In this document: positions 37,203 through 45,445 of the stretch, piece after piece
Layout of the letters: the number at the start of each line of letters is the position of its first letter
How positions within the stretch are numbered: the first letter of the stretch is position 1
Origin: Cohnella endophytica
GTDB lineage: Bacteria; Bacillota; Bacilli; Paenibacillales; Paenibacillaceae
Direction: 5' to 3'
Assembly: GCF_003628305.1 (NCBI RefSeq)
Contig: NZ_RBZM01000002.1
Location: forward strand, 496,001 to 560,000
DNA length: 64,000 nt
The notes under the pieces: generated by a model
Told to the model about the DNA's origin: nothing
What the model saw: only the letters and a program-made list of their open reading frames with translations
Databases searched by the model: none
Made by a program: the position numbers and the translations under genes

Positions 37203-37213
37203 ATCACCCCCTT
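37203..37213 (-). promoter_or_regulatory. Extended Shine-Dalgarno in the leader of the transporter operon
   Basis: Minus-strand AAGGGGGTGAT pairs with 11 bases of the 16S 3' end (one G:U pair) but lies about 120 bases before the binding-protein start. The same kind of element precedes the GH64 gene at 12217-12227. An ATG directly after it (37204) is too close for normal initiation. Confidence 0.4.
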
Positions 37214-37234
37214 AAAAATAAAAAAATATGGGAT

Positions 37235-38263
37235 TCATGGTGATGAAAAGCTTTTCAGTATTTTTGCCGATGCGCGTTCGATGATGGTGTGAGGTAAATA
37301 TTCTCGAAGCTCGGAGTCGTCTTGCTCCTTGATAATTGCATTCAGTTTCATTACCGATCGGAATCCGATCTCGTAGGTCGGTTGGGCAACCGTCGTAAGC
37401 TTCGGGATCGATAGATTTCCCCAGCGAATATTATCGAAGCCCATGACCGAGATCTGCTCGGGAACGCGAATGCCTTGCTCGTGCAAATAGGCGATCAGTC
37501 CGATAGCGAGCTCGTCGGAGGAGGTGAATACGGCCGTCACGGACGGAAATCTAGCAATCAGTTGGGCTGCGGCGTCGGGCGTGTCATAGGACCACCCGTT
37601 CACGAATACGACATTATCCTTGGAGTCATCGAGATCGTGTTCCCGGAGAGCCCGGGCGAAGCCTTCGTAACGCGGTAATCCGGCAATGCTGTCGCTAAGG
37701 TGAAATCCGATCATTCCGATGCTCGTGTGCCCGGAATCGATCAAATATTTGACCGCGTCGTATGCGGCTTGTTCGTCGTTGATCTTAACGGAAGGCAAAC
37801 GATACTCCATCGAATGCGTGGAGACGAGGACAACGGGCATTTGCAGACGCTGCAACGCCTTATAGTAGTCGGGATACACGGGGTCGCTCGTATAGAGAAT
37901 GCCGTCCACTTGTTTCTCGTAGAAATTGTTTAAGTAGGAGAACAACCGCGCTCTGTCCCGGTCCGTGTTGCAAATGATCAGGTTATAGCCGAGCATCTTC
38001 GAGGCATCCTCCATCCCGCGGATAATATCCGCATAGTATGGATTGCGAATGTCCGGAATGACGACGCCGAGAGTATTCGTTTTCTTGTAAATCAAGCCTC
38101 TTGCCAGCGCGTTGGGTTTGTACTTCAGCCTCTCGATGGCGTCCAAAACCCGTAGCTTCTTAGTTTCGACGACGGTTTCCGGAGCGTTCATCACTCGGGA
38201 TACGGTACTGATGGAGACGTTAGCCAGCTTGGCGACATCTTTGATCGTAGGTTTCATTTTCAT
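37235..38263 (-). CDS. LacI-family regulator of the alpha-glucoside transporter
   Basis: Repressor of about 342 residues with the usual LacI helix-turn-helix (TIKDVAKLANVSISTVSRVMN), hinge (YKPNALARGL) and sugar-sensing domain (LGVVIPDIRNPYYADII). I chose ATG 38263 since GAGGATAGGG lies just before; a frame-open ATG at 38293 would put the operator palindrome into the coding region. The palindrome TGAAAAGCTTTTCA occurs just before its ribosome site and again within its last codons, upstream of the transporter genes, implying autoregulation and control of the transporter. Effector unknown. Confidence 0.9.
   Translation of the reverse strand: MKMKPTIKDVAKLANVSISTVSRVMNAPETVVETKKLRVLDAIERLKYKPNALARGLIYKKTNTLGVVIPDIRNPYYADIIRGMEDASKMLGYNLIICNTDRDRARLFSYLNNFYEKQVDGILYTSDPVYPDYYKALQRLQMPVVLVSTHSMEYRLPSVKINDEQAAYDAVKYLIDSGHTSIGMIGFHLSDSIAGLPRYEGFARALREHDLDDSKDNVVFVNGWSYDTPDAAAQLIARFPSVTAVFTSSDELAIGLIAYLHEQGIRVPEQISVMGFDNIRWGNLSIPKLTTVAQPTYEIGFRSVMKLNAIIKEQDDSELREYLPHTIIERASAKILKSFSSP
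37244..37257. promoter_or_regulatory. Operator palindrome upstream of the transporter genes
   Basis: TGAAAAGCTTTTCA, a perfect 14-bp palindrome inside the last codons of the LacI-type gene, about 165 bases before the binding-protein start. It is identical to the palindrome at 38279-38292. Confidence 0.65.
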
Positions 38264-38278
38264 GTCCCTATCCTCTTC

Positions 38279-38292
38279 TGAAAAGCTTTTCA
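38279..38292. promoter_or_regulatory. Operator palindrome upstream of the LacI-type gene
   Basis: TGAAAAGCTTTTCA, the same 14-bp palindrome, 16 bases before the chosen ATG. It would allow the regulator to repress itself. Confidence 0.65.
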
Positions 38293-38452
38293 AATCGTTC
38301 GCAATCAGATGGTAACGCCCACTAATTTAGATGTCAATATAAACATTAAATGACTTAATTTTACAATAAAATCAATTTTGTCGAACCTTTTGTTTTCCGC
38401 GCTTCAAAAAATCGCAAGATACTGAAACGTGTCGTTGCTCCTCCGCGAAAAA

Positions 38453-38498
38453 AAATCGTCCCCCGCATAGTCTCGAAAGACTAAGTAAGGGACGATTT
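38453..38498 (-). terminator. Terminator of the ccpN-yqfL operon
   Basis: Stem AAATCGTCCC/GGGACGATTT with inner TAGTCT/AGACTA; the minus strand continues as a run of T. Directly after the stop at 38501. Confidence 0.85.
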
Positions 38499-38500
38499 GG

Positions 38501-39310
38501 TTAAGGCGTCAGCAGTTCCATGATCAGACCGGCCGTCTCTTCGATCGCTTTCTCGGATACGTCGATGATCGGACAATTCAGCCGCTCCATGATCTCCGCG
38601 GCGAACCGCAGCTCCTTGTCGATGCGCTCCATCGAAGCGTAGTTAGCCTGACTGGGCAAGCCTAGCGCCTTCAGGCGTTCGGTGCGAATCCGGAGCAACC
38701 TCTCGGGGTGCATGGTCAAGCCGACGATCAGACGATTGGCTGCGCTGAATAATTCTTGCGGAGGCCTCACTTCGATCGTAAGCGGATAGTTGGCCGTCTT
38801 GATTCCTTTATGCGCCAGATAGATGCTTAGCGGCGTCTTGGACGTGCGCGACACGCCTACAAGTACGACTTGGGCTTGCAAGAGTCCGCGAGAATCTTTG
38901 CCGTCGTCGTATTTGACCGCGAACTCGATGGCCTCGATTTTACGGTAATAATTCTCGTCCATCTCATGCAACAAACCGGGCTTGTACTTCGGCGAGTCGT
39001 TGAACGTATCGATGAAAGCTTGCATCATCGGTCCCATTACGTCGACCGAGCGCACGCCGCTGCGGATCGATTCCTCTCTCATCGTCTCGCGAAGCTCCGG
39101 TTGAACGAGCGTATAGGCGATGAACGCCCCGGCTTGCAAGGCTTCATGAATGATGGCTTTGATCTCATCTTCGTGCTTAATGTTACCGTATCGGCGAATT
39201 TTCACCTGCTCGGTGGCGAATTGGCGAGCCGTTGCTTTCGCGACGGCTTCGGCTGTTTCCCCGACCGCATCCGAACAGACGAAAATAGTTTTCTGTTTTG
39301 TCTCCGACAT
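38501..39310 (-). CDS. yqfL: Pyruvate, phosphate dikinase regulatory protein family (kinase/pyrophosphorylase, YqfL)
   Basis: Bifunctional serine/threonine kinase and phosphorylase of the DUF299 family, 269 residues, the usual length. Members switch pyruvate phosphate dikinase or PEP synthetase off and on by ADP-dependent phosphorylation. Seen: N-terminal VCSDAVGETAEAVAKATARQF, and the nucleotide-binding loop VGVSRTSKTPLSIYLAHKG. It lies 11 bases after ccpN in the same order as yqzB-yqfL in Bacillus subtilis, where YqfL modulates CcpN activity; the same role is expected here. No dikinase gene is in the window. Confidence 0.93.
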   Translation of the reverse strand: MSETKQKTIFVCSDAVGETAEAVAKATARQFATEQVKIRRYGNIKHEDEIKAIIHEALQAGAFIAYTLVQPELRETMREESIRSGVRSVDVMGPMMQAFIDTFNDSPKYKPGLLHEMDENYYRKIEAIEFAVKYDDGKDSRGLLQAQVVLVGVSRTSKTPLSIYLAHKGIKTANYPLTIEVRPPQELFSAANRLIVGLTMHPERLLRIRTERLKALGLPSQANYASMERIDKELRFAAEIMERLNCPIIDVSEKAIEETAGLIMELLTP

Positions 39311-39321
39311 TCGTTCTCCCC

Positions 39322-39945
39322 CTACTCAACGATAAACCCCGAAGCCAAGTCCACCAATGCTTGCGTCATGTTGGTTTTCGTAATCCTTCCGACCACTTCC
39401 AAACGATTATTGCGTTCCCCGGACGCTTGTACGACCGGCATTCCGCCGACTTGATGGTCAAGCATCTTCTTGCCGGCTTCCAATACGGAATCTTCGGGAT
39501 ATACGTACGCGAGGCGAGGCACCCTCGTCATGACCATGCTAATCGGTATGGCCGCCGCATTCGGATTACCTAGCGTCACTTTCAGCAGGTCCTTCAAAGA
39601 AACCATCCCGGTCATTGCGCCTTGGTCATCCGTTACTGTCAAAAATCCGGTGTTCTCCACGAACAGAGAGATTACCGCATCGTTAACAGTAGCATTCTCC
39701 AAGATGACGACAGGCCTGTTCATCACGTCCTTGACTTTCAGATTGAGGAACTTCTCCTGCTGCTGTCCTTCGGATGTCATCACCTTGCCTAGAAAATAAC
39801 CGACCTTGGGCTTCGCGTCGATGTACCCGAGCATAACGAGCACCGACAAGTCCGACCGGATTGTCGGACGGCTTATGCCCAAGCTTTCGGCGATCTGTTC
39901 GCCTGTAATGGGAGCTTGTTTCTTGACGAGCTCGATGATTGTCAA
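39322..39945 (-). CDS. ccpN: CcpN-type repressor of gluconeogenic genes (HTH plus two CBS domains)
   Basis: Repressor of gluconeogenesis genes under glycolytic conditions. 207 residues from the TTG at 39945: helix-turn-helix (ITGEQIAESLGISRPTIRSDLSVL) and two CBS domains (about 75-205) that sense nucleotides. The TTG has no ribosome site. In the same frame upstream lie codons for IELTARQ, like the family's N-terminus, and AAGGAG at 39977-39982, but no ATG, GTG or TTG; the real start is therefore probably ATC at 39966 or 39972. Next gene is yqfL, as in Bacillus. Confidence 0.9.
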   Translation of the reverse strand: MTIIELVKKQAPITGEQIAESLGISRPTIRSDLSVLVMLGYIDAKPKVGYFLGKVMTSEGQQQEKFLNLKVKDVMNRPVVILENATVNDAVISLFVENTGFLTVTDDQGAMTGMVSLKDLLKVTLGNPNAAAIPISMVMTRVPRLAYVYPEDSVLEAGKKMLDHQVGGMPVVQASGERNNRLEVVGRITKTNMTQALVDLASGFIVE

Positions 39946-40034
39946 CTGTCTTGCGGTAAGTTCGATAGCGATCTCGCTCCTTAATCGCCCATTGGCACGT
40001 ATTATTCCTGAAATCTGCTCTTGTTGTTATGTAT

Positions 40035-40063
40035 GGTATATCACAAACCTATATGTGATACAA
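40035..40063 (-). promoter_or_regulatory. Predicted ccpN promoter with overlapping inverted repeat
   Basis: Minus strand TTGTAT (40063-40058), 17 bases, TATACC (40040-40035). The spacer carries the inverted repeat TATCACA-N8-TGTGATA (40039-40060). TATGTGATACA within it matches the reported CcpN operator consensus TRTGHYATAYW at all but one position, so autoregulation is plausible. Confidence 0.5.
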
Positions 40064-40105
40064 TATTTAACTAAAAAAATTCGGTATGTTGTCAGATATA
40101 ACGAA

Positions 40106-40141
40106 GAGACGCACAGTAAAATTTCTTTACTCGCGCGTCTC
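40106..40141 (-). terminator. Stem-loop after the GH4 gene
   Basis: GAGACGC/GCGTCTC with inner AGTAAA/TTTACT, about 20 bases after the stop. The T-run on the minus strand is weak. Confidence 0.55.
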
Positions 40142-40158
40142 GTGCATCCTATTCGGTT

Positions 40159-41667
40159 TTAATGACTCACCGAAGTCCGCTCCTTGCCTTTGTCGGACTC
40201 GCCGGCGTTACGGTTAGCGGCATCGCGATCCTGCTGCATCTCTTCCACCGTTTTGATTTTTAAGCGCGCGGCTCCCTGATACTCTTCACGCGTCGGGATC
40301 AAGTTGCCTGAATCCAAGCGCGATCGAGCTTCGGCGATCGATGCTCCGTACTGCGGCAGCCATTGCGCTTGCGCAACGAGCATTTCGTCGACCATCTGCC
40401 ATATTTCTTTCGGATTACACACGGCGCCGACAAGCGGATCCATCATGAACGCTTGGCGGAGAAGCCGGTCGTCTCCATGAATCGCCGCTTCTACCGCCAA
40501 CCGTTGAACGGAAATGCTCACGTTGCATACTGCGGCCGGGCCGAGAGGCAATTTACCTACTTGCGGCATGGAAATTCCGTTGCGATCGGCGTATCCAGGG
40601 GCTTCGATAATCGCGTCGTCCGGCAAATTCGCGATCACTCCTCCGTTCACGACATTGAAATGACCGCGATACGTTCTGCCGGTTTCCAACCCTTCGATAA
40701 TATAAGAACCATGCTCCTCGCCGCGCTCCTCGGGCGCGTATTTCATGGCAGGCTCGCGCATCCAATTCGGGAAATCGGTCTCGAACCAATTGCGTCCTTC
40801 CGTGCAGACGCGCAAATAACCGCCGGTCTCGCCGTTGATCCAACTGCCAAGGTCGATCCAGTCGGCGATCTCATCCGGACGTTTCCGATACCATGGCACG
40901 TATTCGCTTAGATGACCGTTCGATTCCGTACTGTAATACCCGAATCTGCGGAGCATATCGATCCGGACCTTTTCCGTGCGGCTGAAATCCGGATGCTTCT
41001 CGAAAGCTTCCAGAAGTTTGCCGGTTAAGTCCTCGCCATCGTGCCGAATTTGCACGTACCACGTCTGATGGTTAATCCCGGCGCAAATAATATCGACTTC
41101 CTTCTTGTCCAAGCCGAATGCTTCCGCGATTTGCCGATGCCCGCCTTGCACTCCATGGCATAGTCCGATCGTGCGCACGCCGCCGTACTGGTTGCATGCC
41201 CAAGTCAGCATAGCCATCGGATTCGCGTAGTTGAGCAGGAGCACGTCGTCCGCCGCGACTTCGCGAATATCGTTGCAGATGTTCATCATCTCCGCGATTC
41301 CGCGTTGCCCGTACATAATGCCTCCCGCGGACAACGTATCTCCCACGCATTGATCCACGCCGTATTTCAACGGAATATCCACGTCCGTGGCGAACGCTTC
41401 CAGGCCTCCGACCCGAATCGTGCAGAAAACGTATTTCGCGCCTTTTAACGCCTCGCGCCGGTCCGTCGTCGCATGGATCCGGATGCCAAGACCGTTCTCG
41501 TCGATGTCACGTTGACATAGTTCCTTAACCATATCCAGATTATGAGGATTAATGTCCGTAAAAGAAACTTCGATTGCCTTGAATTCCGGCACGCTCAACA
41601 GATCGCGAAGCAATCCGCGCGTAAATCCGATACTGCCCGCTCCAATAAATGCAACCTTAAAAGCCAT
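40159..41667 (-). CDS. Glycoside hydrolase family 4 enzyme (alpha-galactosidase/alpha-glucosidase type)
   Basis: Cytoplasmic GH4 enzyme of 502 residues, which uses NAD and a divalent metal in an unusual oxidation-elimination mechanism. Seen: N-terminal dinucleotide loop FIGAGSIGFTRGLLRDL, FTDINPHNLDMV, NYANPMAML, the metal site cysteine in LCHGVQGG and INHQTW. The form is closest to MelA-type alpha-galactosidases and alpha-glucosidases or the LplD group; the exact sugar cannot be told. ATG 41667 follows GGAGGCGGG; the frame is open to 41724. It follows the AraC regulator gene by about 120 bases and may be controlled by it. Confidence 0.92.
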   Translation of the reverse strand: MAFKVAFIGAGSIGFTRGLLRDLLSVPEFKAIEVSFTDINPHNLDMVKELCQRDIDENGLGIRIHATTDRREALKGAKYVFCTIRVGGLEAFATDVDIPLKYGVDQCVGDTLSAGGIMYGQRGIAEMMNICNDIREVAADDVLLLNYANPMAMLTWACNQYGGVRTIGLCHGVQGGHRQIAEAFGLDKKEVDIICAGINHQTWYVQIRHDGEDLTGKLLEAFEKHPDFSRTEKVRIDMLRRFGYYSTESNGHLSEYVPWYRKRPDEIADWIDLGSWINGETGGYLRVCTEGRNWFETDFPNWMREPAMKYAPEERGEEHGSYIIEGLETGRTYRGHFNVVNGGVIANLPDDAIIEAPGYADRNGISMPQVGKLPLGPAAVCNVSISVQRLAVEAAIHGDDRLLRQAFMMDPLVGAVCNPKEIWQMVDEMLVAQAQWLPQYGASIAEARSRLDSGNLIPTREEYQGAARLKIKTVEEMQQDRDAANRNAGESDKGKERTSVSH

Positions 41668-41785
41668 GTAACCCGCCTCCACGCTCGTTATCGTTGGAAT
41701 GAATACCTCAATCCATTGTAACAAGCCGTTTAAAGGAAGCGTTATCAGAATCGTGACTTCATTAGGCCACCGCTGTCAGAAATCC

Positions 41786-42706
41786 TCACTTTTCTAAATC
41801 AGAGAACTTCATTTTATCCATGGAAAGACGGTATTCGATCGGAGTTCGGCCCGTATGTTTCTTGAACAACGCGTGAAAATATTGCCGACTTCCCGTTCCC
41901 ACGTAATCCGAAATATCCGCTACCGGGATGTCCGTATGCAGCAACAGCATCTTTGCTTTCTCCATGCGGATGTCCGTCACGTATTCCATGATCGTTTTTC
42001 CGGTATGCGTCTTAAAGATCCTCTGCAGGTAGCCGGGATGTAAGCTGACGTGAACCGCTACGTCGCGAACCGCGATCGGACGGTCATAATTCTGTCCCAG
42101 GAATTCCATGCATGATCTTACGTATTGTTCGGTCGGATTCCACCCGCTCGTAGCCGACATTTCCTTGAGCCTGCTTATCCGAACAAGCAATTGCGAGATC
42201 AGAAGTCGCTCCAAGAGCTTCCCGCCGCCGCTTCCCCCGTCCAGTTCCAGCACGAGGCTTCTAAGGCAATGATAGACTTCGTCCGAATCCCGCAACCTAA
42301 GATAGGATGACTGAGACGAAACCAACGCGCGAAGCGACCGTTCGTCTTCCGCCATTTGTTTAATCGAAGGGAAATATTCGGCCTCCCGTTCCTCGAAACC
42401 GAATTCAACGTTTAGCATTCGGCACTTATCGTCCACGATCAACCGATGCGAAAGATTAGCGTCCAGCATAATAAATTCGCCTTTAGCGAGCTTTGTCTGC
42501 TCTACCGCCTCCTCATCGCCGTTAAACGTCGACGATTCGATCCACTCCACGACACAGTCGCCTTGAATCACATACATGATTTCCATGGAATCGTGTCTAT
42601 GGAACGGCATATGGAACTGCTCCCATTGCTTGAAATAATACGCGAATACGCGCGGAGAATAATGGGCTTGCAATAATTTCCCGTCGAAAATACTCCCGTT
42701 AGCCAT
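41786..42706 (-). CDS. AraC-family regulator with N-terminal cupin
   Basis: Transcription regulator of 306 residues: an AraC-type cupin sugar sensor at the N-terminus (FHMPFHRHDSMEIMYVIQGD) and a C-terminal double helix-turn-helix (about 200-300) with HPGYLQRIFKTHTGKTIMEYV and YFHALFKKHTGRTPIEYR. ATG 42706 is chosen because GGAGGTCAAG immediately precedes it. Probably activates the GH4 gene just downstream. It is divergent from the adenosine deaminase gene. Effector unknown. Confidence 0.88.
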   Translation of the reverse strand: MANGSIFDGKLLQAHYSPRVFAYYFKQWEQFHMPFHRHDSMEIMYVIQGDCVVEWIESSTFNGDEEAVEQTKLAKGEFIMLDANLSHRLIVDDKCRMLNVEFGFEEREAEYFPSIKQMAEDERSLRALVSSQSSYLRLRDSDEVYHCLRSLVLELDGGSGGGKLLERLLISQLLVRISRLKEMSATSGWNPTEQYVRSCMEFLGQNYDRPIAVRDVAVHVSLHPGYLQRIFKTHTGKTIMEYVTDIRMEKAKMLLLHTDIPVADISDYVGTGSRQYFHALFKKHTGRTPIEYRLSMDKMKFSDLEK

Positions 42707-42828
42707 CTTGACCTCCAAATCCGCCGACGACTTTATTTTTACCGACTACCGATTTCCGTCACTCCGTTTACCGTCTCTTTCAATATGGACTTGCCAATCC
42801 CTTCAGTCAATCCCGTAATTTTCGATAT

Positions 42829-42857
42829 TTATGTTAACTACAATTACGTTAACATAA
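42829..42857. promoter_or_regulatory. Long inverted repeat in the gap between the AraC-type gene and add
   Basis: TTATGTTAAC (42829-42838) and GTTAACATAA (42848-42857) are exact inverted repeats around a 9-base spacer. They are 80 bases before add and 120 before the AraC start. It looks like a dimer binding site; its regulator is unknown. Confidence 0.55.
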
Positions 42858-42936
42858 CATAATAAATAAATAATTTCACTAAACCGCGTTTAATGTTATA
42901 TTATATGACAAGTAAAAATAGAAAGGGGAAATTGGA

Positions 42937-43992
42937 ATGGACGCATACGCCCTATTATCGGAGATGCCGAAAGTAGATCTTCACGTTCATCTCGACGGCT
43001 GCATCAAACCGGAAACTCTAGTAAGGCTAGCCCTTCGCCAAGGCATGCTCTTGCCTACGAATGATGAGATCGAATTGCTGCCCTTCGTGCAAGTCGGGGA
43101 GGACTGCACGAACTTAAAGGAATACTTGGCCAAATTCGATTTCGTGTTGCCGTTCCTGCAAACCGGGGAAGCCCTTGAGCAAGTCGCATACGAAGTCGTG
43201 GAACAAGCCGCCGAGCACCGCATCAAATATATCGAAGTCCGTTTCGCTCCGCAATTGCATAGAAATGCCGGACTGTCCGTGGATGAAACGATTAGCCGAG
43301 TAATCGAAGGTTTGCGACTCGGCGAGGATCGCTTCGGCGTTAAAGCGCGAACGATCGCGATCTGCATGAGAAACCATCCCGCCGAAGCGAACTTAGAAGT
43401 CGTCGATGCCGCTTCCCGATTTATCGGACGCGGTCTCGTCGCGGTCGATCTCGCCGGAGACGAATCGTCGTATCCCGCTTCGCTGTTCCGCGAGGTATTC
43501 TCTCTAGCCCGGGAGAAAAGCATTCCGATTACGATCCATGCGGGAGAAGCCGGCGGGCCGGACAACATCGAAGAAGCCGTTCTCGGCCTTGGAGCCAGTC
43601 GGATCGGGCACGGCGTAAGGCTGAACGAGAACGATAACGTCTTCAGCCTCGTGCGAGAGCAACGGATTCCTCTCGAATTATGTCCGACGAGCAACATCCA
43701 AACCAAAGCCGTAGAAGGTTGGGATGCCTATCCGATCAGGGAATATTTCGAACAAGGCATTTTGTTCACGGTGAATACCGATAACCCGGGCGTATCCGGA
43801 ACGGATATTACTAAAGAGTATCGGCTGCTCGCCGAGAAGTTCGGATTTACGTTGCGCGAGATTACGACGCTCATCTTGAACGGCGTCGAGGCCTCATTCC
43901 TCGAACCCGGCGAGAAAGCCGATCTGAAGCACGAATTCGAGATCATTTTATCGCGGCTCGGGGTATACGACTTGAAGGAGACGGCAAGTTAA
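42937..43992 (+). CDS. add: Adenosine deaminase
   Basis: Zinc enzyme that deaminates adenosine to inosine in purine salvage; 351 residues, normal length. Seen: zinc ligands H16 and H18 in LHVHLDG, the catalytic HAGE, the CPTSN motif and the zinc/catalytic NTDNPGVSGT. ATG 42937 follows AAAGGGGAAA. Transcribed alone, with an inverted repeat upstream and a terminator just after it. Related adenine deaminases lack some of these features, so adenosine is the likely substrate. Confidence 0.94.
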   Translation: MDAYALLSEMPKVDLHVHLDGCIKPETLVRLALRQGMLLPTNDEIELLPFVQVGEDCTNLKEYLAKFDFVLPFLQTGEALEQVAYEVVEQAAEHRIKYIEVRFAPQLHRNAGLSVDETISRVIEGLRLGEDRFGVKARTIAICMRNHPAEANLEVVDAASRFIGRGLVAVDLAGDESSYPASLFREVFSLAREKSIPITIHAGEAGGPDNIEEAVLGLGASRIGHGVRLNENDNVFSLVREQRIPLELCPTSNIQTKAVEGWDAYPIREYFEQGILFTVNTDNPGVSGTDITKEYRLLAEKFGFTLREITTLILNGVEASFLEPGEKADLKHEFEIILSRLGVYDLKETAS

Positions 43993-44021
43993 TCGAATGG
44001 ATTCATAGGGTTATTGGATCG

Positions 44022-44065
44022 CGCAAGGAAGTCGGTCTTCGTCCTCGAAGGCCGACTTCCTTGCG
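44022..44065 (+). terminator. Terminator of add
   Basis: Stem CGCAAGGAAGTCGG/CCGACTTCCTTGCG with inner CTTCG/CGAAG, then TTTTG, 30 bases after the stop. Confidence 0.85.
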
Positions 44066-44121
44066 TTTTGCATGTCCGAAGCCGGCAGGATTATAATGGA
44101 GAAGATGAGGAGCTGATAAAG

Positions 44122-45351
44122 TTGGATAAATTTCAAGGACAATTAGAACAATACGCGGCTCTGGCTATCGAAGTCGGCGTAAACGTTCAGGCAGGCCAGC
44201 AATTATGCATTATTTCGCCTATATCGGCAGCTCCATTCGTACGCGAAGCCGTTAAGCACGCCTATAAAATCGGGGCGAAATACGTTTACGTGGACTGGAG
44301 CGACGAACAAATTATTCGGACTCGCGCGGAACTCGCCTCTGAAGAAGGACTTGCCCATTATCCGGAATGGCATGCGAAGGGACGAGTGGAGATGGCCGAG
44401 GCGGGCGCCGCTTTCTTATGGGTCGTCGCGGAAAATCCGGACTTGCTCAAAGGCATCGACCCAAGCCGGGTCGCCACGACTACCAAAGCCACGCGGGAAG
44501 CGCTGCAGCCCTTCCTGCAATTTACGCTGGGAAATAAAGTCGCATGGTCGATCGTTGCCGTGCCGAGCGAAGCCTGGGCGAACAAAGTATTTCCGGAAAT
44601 GCCCGAGACCGAACGCGTCGACGCCTTATGGGCGGCCATCTTTTCCGCGACCCGCGTGAACGATCCGACCCCGGTGGACACTTGGAAAAAACACGCATCG
44701 TCGCTCGATGAGCGCGCTCAATGGCTTAACGCCCAGCGGTTCCGGAAGCTGCACTATCGCGCGCCCGGTACCGATCTGACTATCGGCCTGACGGACGGTC
44801 ACATCTGGACGAGCGCAGGCGCTCGCAATGCCGCAGGGAACGCATTCATCCCGAACATGCCGACCGAAGAAGTGTTCACTTCGCCGCATCGCGAGCTCGT
44901 GAACGGAACCGTATCCAGCAGCAAACCGCTCAGCTATAACGGCAGCCTGATCGACGGCTTCTCGTTCACGTTCAAGGACGGCCGAATCGTCGACTACAAA
45001 GCCGACCAAGCCTATGAAGCTCTCAAAGAGCTCGTAGAGACGGACGACGGCTCGCATTATTTGGGAGAGATCGCGCTCGTTCCGCATCGCTCTCCGATTT
45101 CCGATACGAATCTGATCTTCTACAATACGCTGTTCGACGAGAACGCCGCCTGTCATCTCGCGATCGGCTTCGGGTTCCCGTTCTGTCTGGAGGGCGGACT
45201 GCAGATGAGCAAGGAACAGCTCCGCGAACGCGGGCTGAACGATAGCCTGGCGCACGAAGACTTTATGATCGGCGGACCCGAGCTCGATATCGACGGTATC
45301 TCGGAAGACGGCAGCATCGTTCCTATTTTCCGCGGCGGGAACTGGGTTTAA
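44122..45351 (+). CDS. M29-family aminopeptidase
   Basis: Cytoplasmic metallo-aminopeptidase of the thermophilic (AmpS/AmpT) type, 409 residues. Seen: N-terminal QLEQYAALAIEVGVNVQAGQ, the central TDGHIWTSAG, metal-ligand regions NMPTEEVFTSPH, HYLGEIALVPHRSPIS and FDENAACHLAIG. The start is TTG at 44122, with GAGGAG nine bases before; the frame is open back to 44014, but that part is the add terminator hairpin, so it is not coding. It releases N-terminal residues from peptides with broad specificity. Confidence 0.92.
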   Translation: MDKFQGQLEQYAALAIEVGVNVQAGQQLCIISPISAAPFVREAVKHAYKIGAKYVYVDWSDEQIIRTRAELASEEGLAHYPEWHAKGRVEMAEAGAAFLWVVAENPDLLKGIDPSRVATTTKATREALQPFLQFTLGNKVAWSIVAVPSEAWANKVFPEMPETERVDALWAAIFSATRVNDPTPVDTWKKHASSLDERAQWLNAQRFRKLHYRAPGTDLTIGLTDGHIWTSAGARNAAGNAFIPNMPTEEVFTSPHRELVNGTVSSSKPLSYNGSLIDGFSFTFKDGRIVDYKADQAYEALKELVETDDGSHYLGEIALVPHRSPISDTNLIFYNTLFDENAACHLAIGFGFPFCLEGGLQMSKEQLRERGLNDSLAHEDFMIGGPELDIDGISEDGSIVPIFRGGNWV

Positions 45352-45390
45352 CCGCAATTATCGCCTCGCGCCGTAATGTCCCATAATGCT

Positions 45391-45438
45391 AAGAGGCTAC
45401 CCCGCAGGTCGCGTTTCGGACCTTGCGGCGTAGCCTCT
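45391..45438. terminator. Bidirectional terminator between the aminopeptidase and kdgK
   Basis: Stem AGAGGCTAC/GTAGCCTCT (45392-45400, 45430-45438) extended by CCGCA/TGCGG. Lies between two convergent genes. Confidence 0.7.
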
Positions 45439-45445
45439 ATTCACA

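Noticed and set aside
44014..44121. Longer start of the M29 aminopeptidase at 44014
   Set aside because: The region is the add terminator hairpin; TTG 44122 has a ribosome site and the family's N-terminus.
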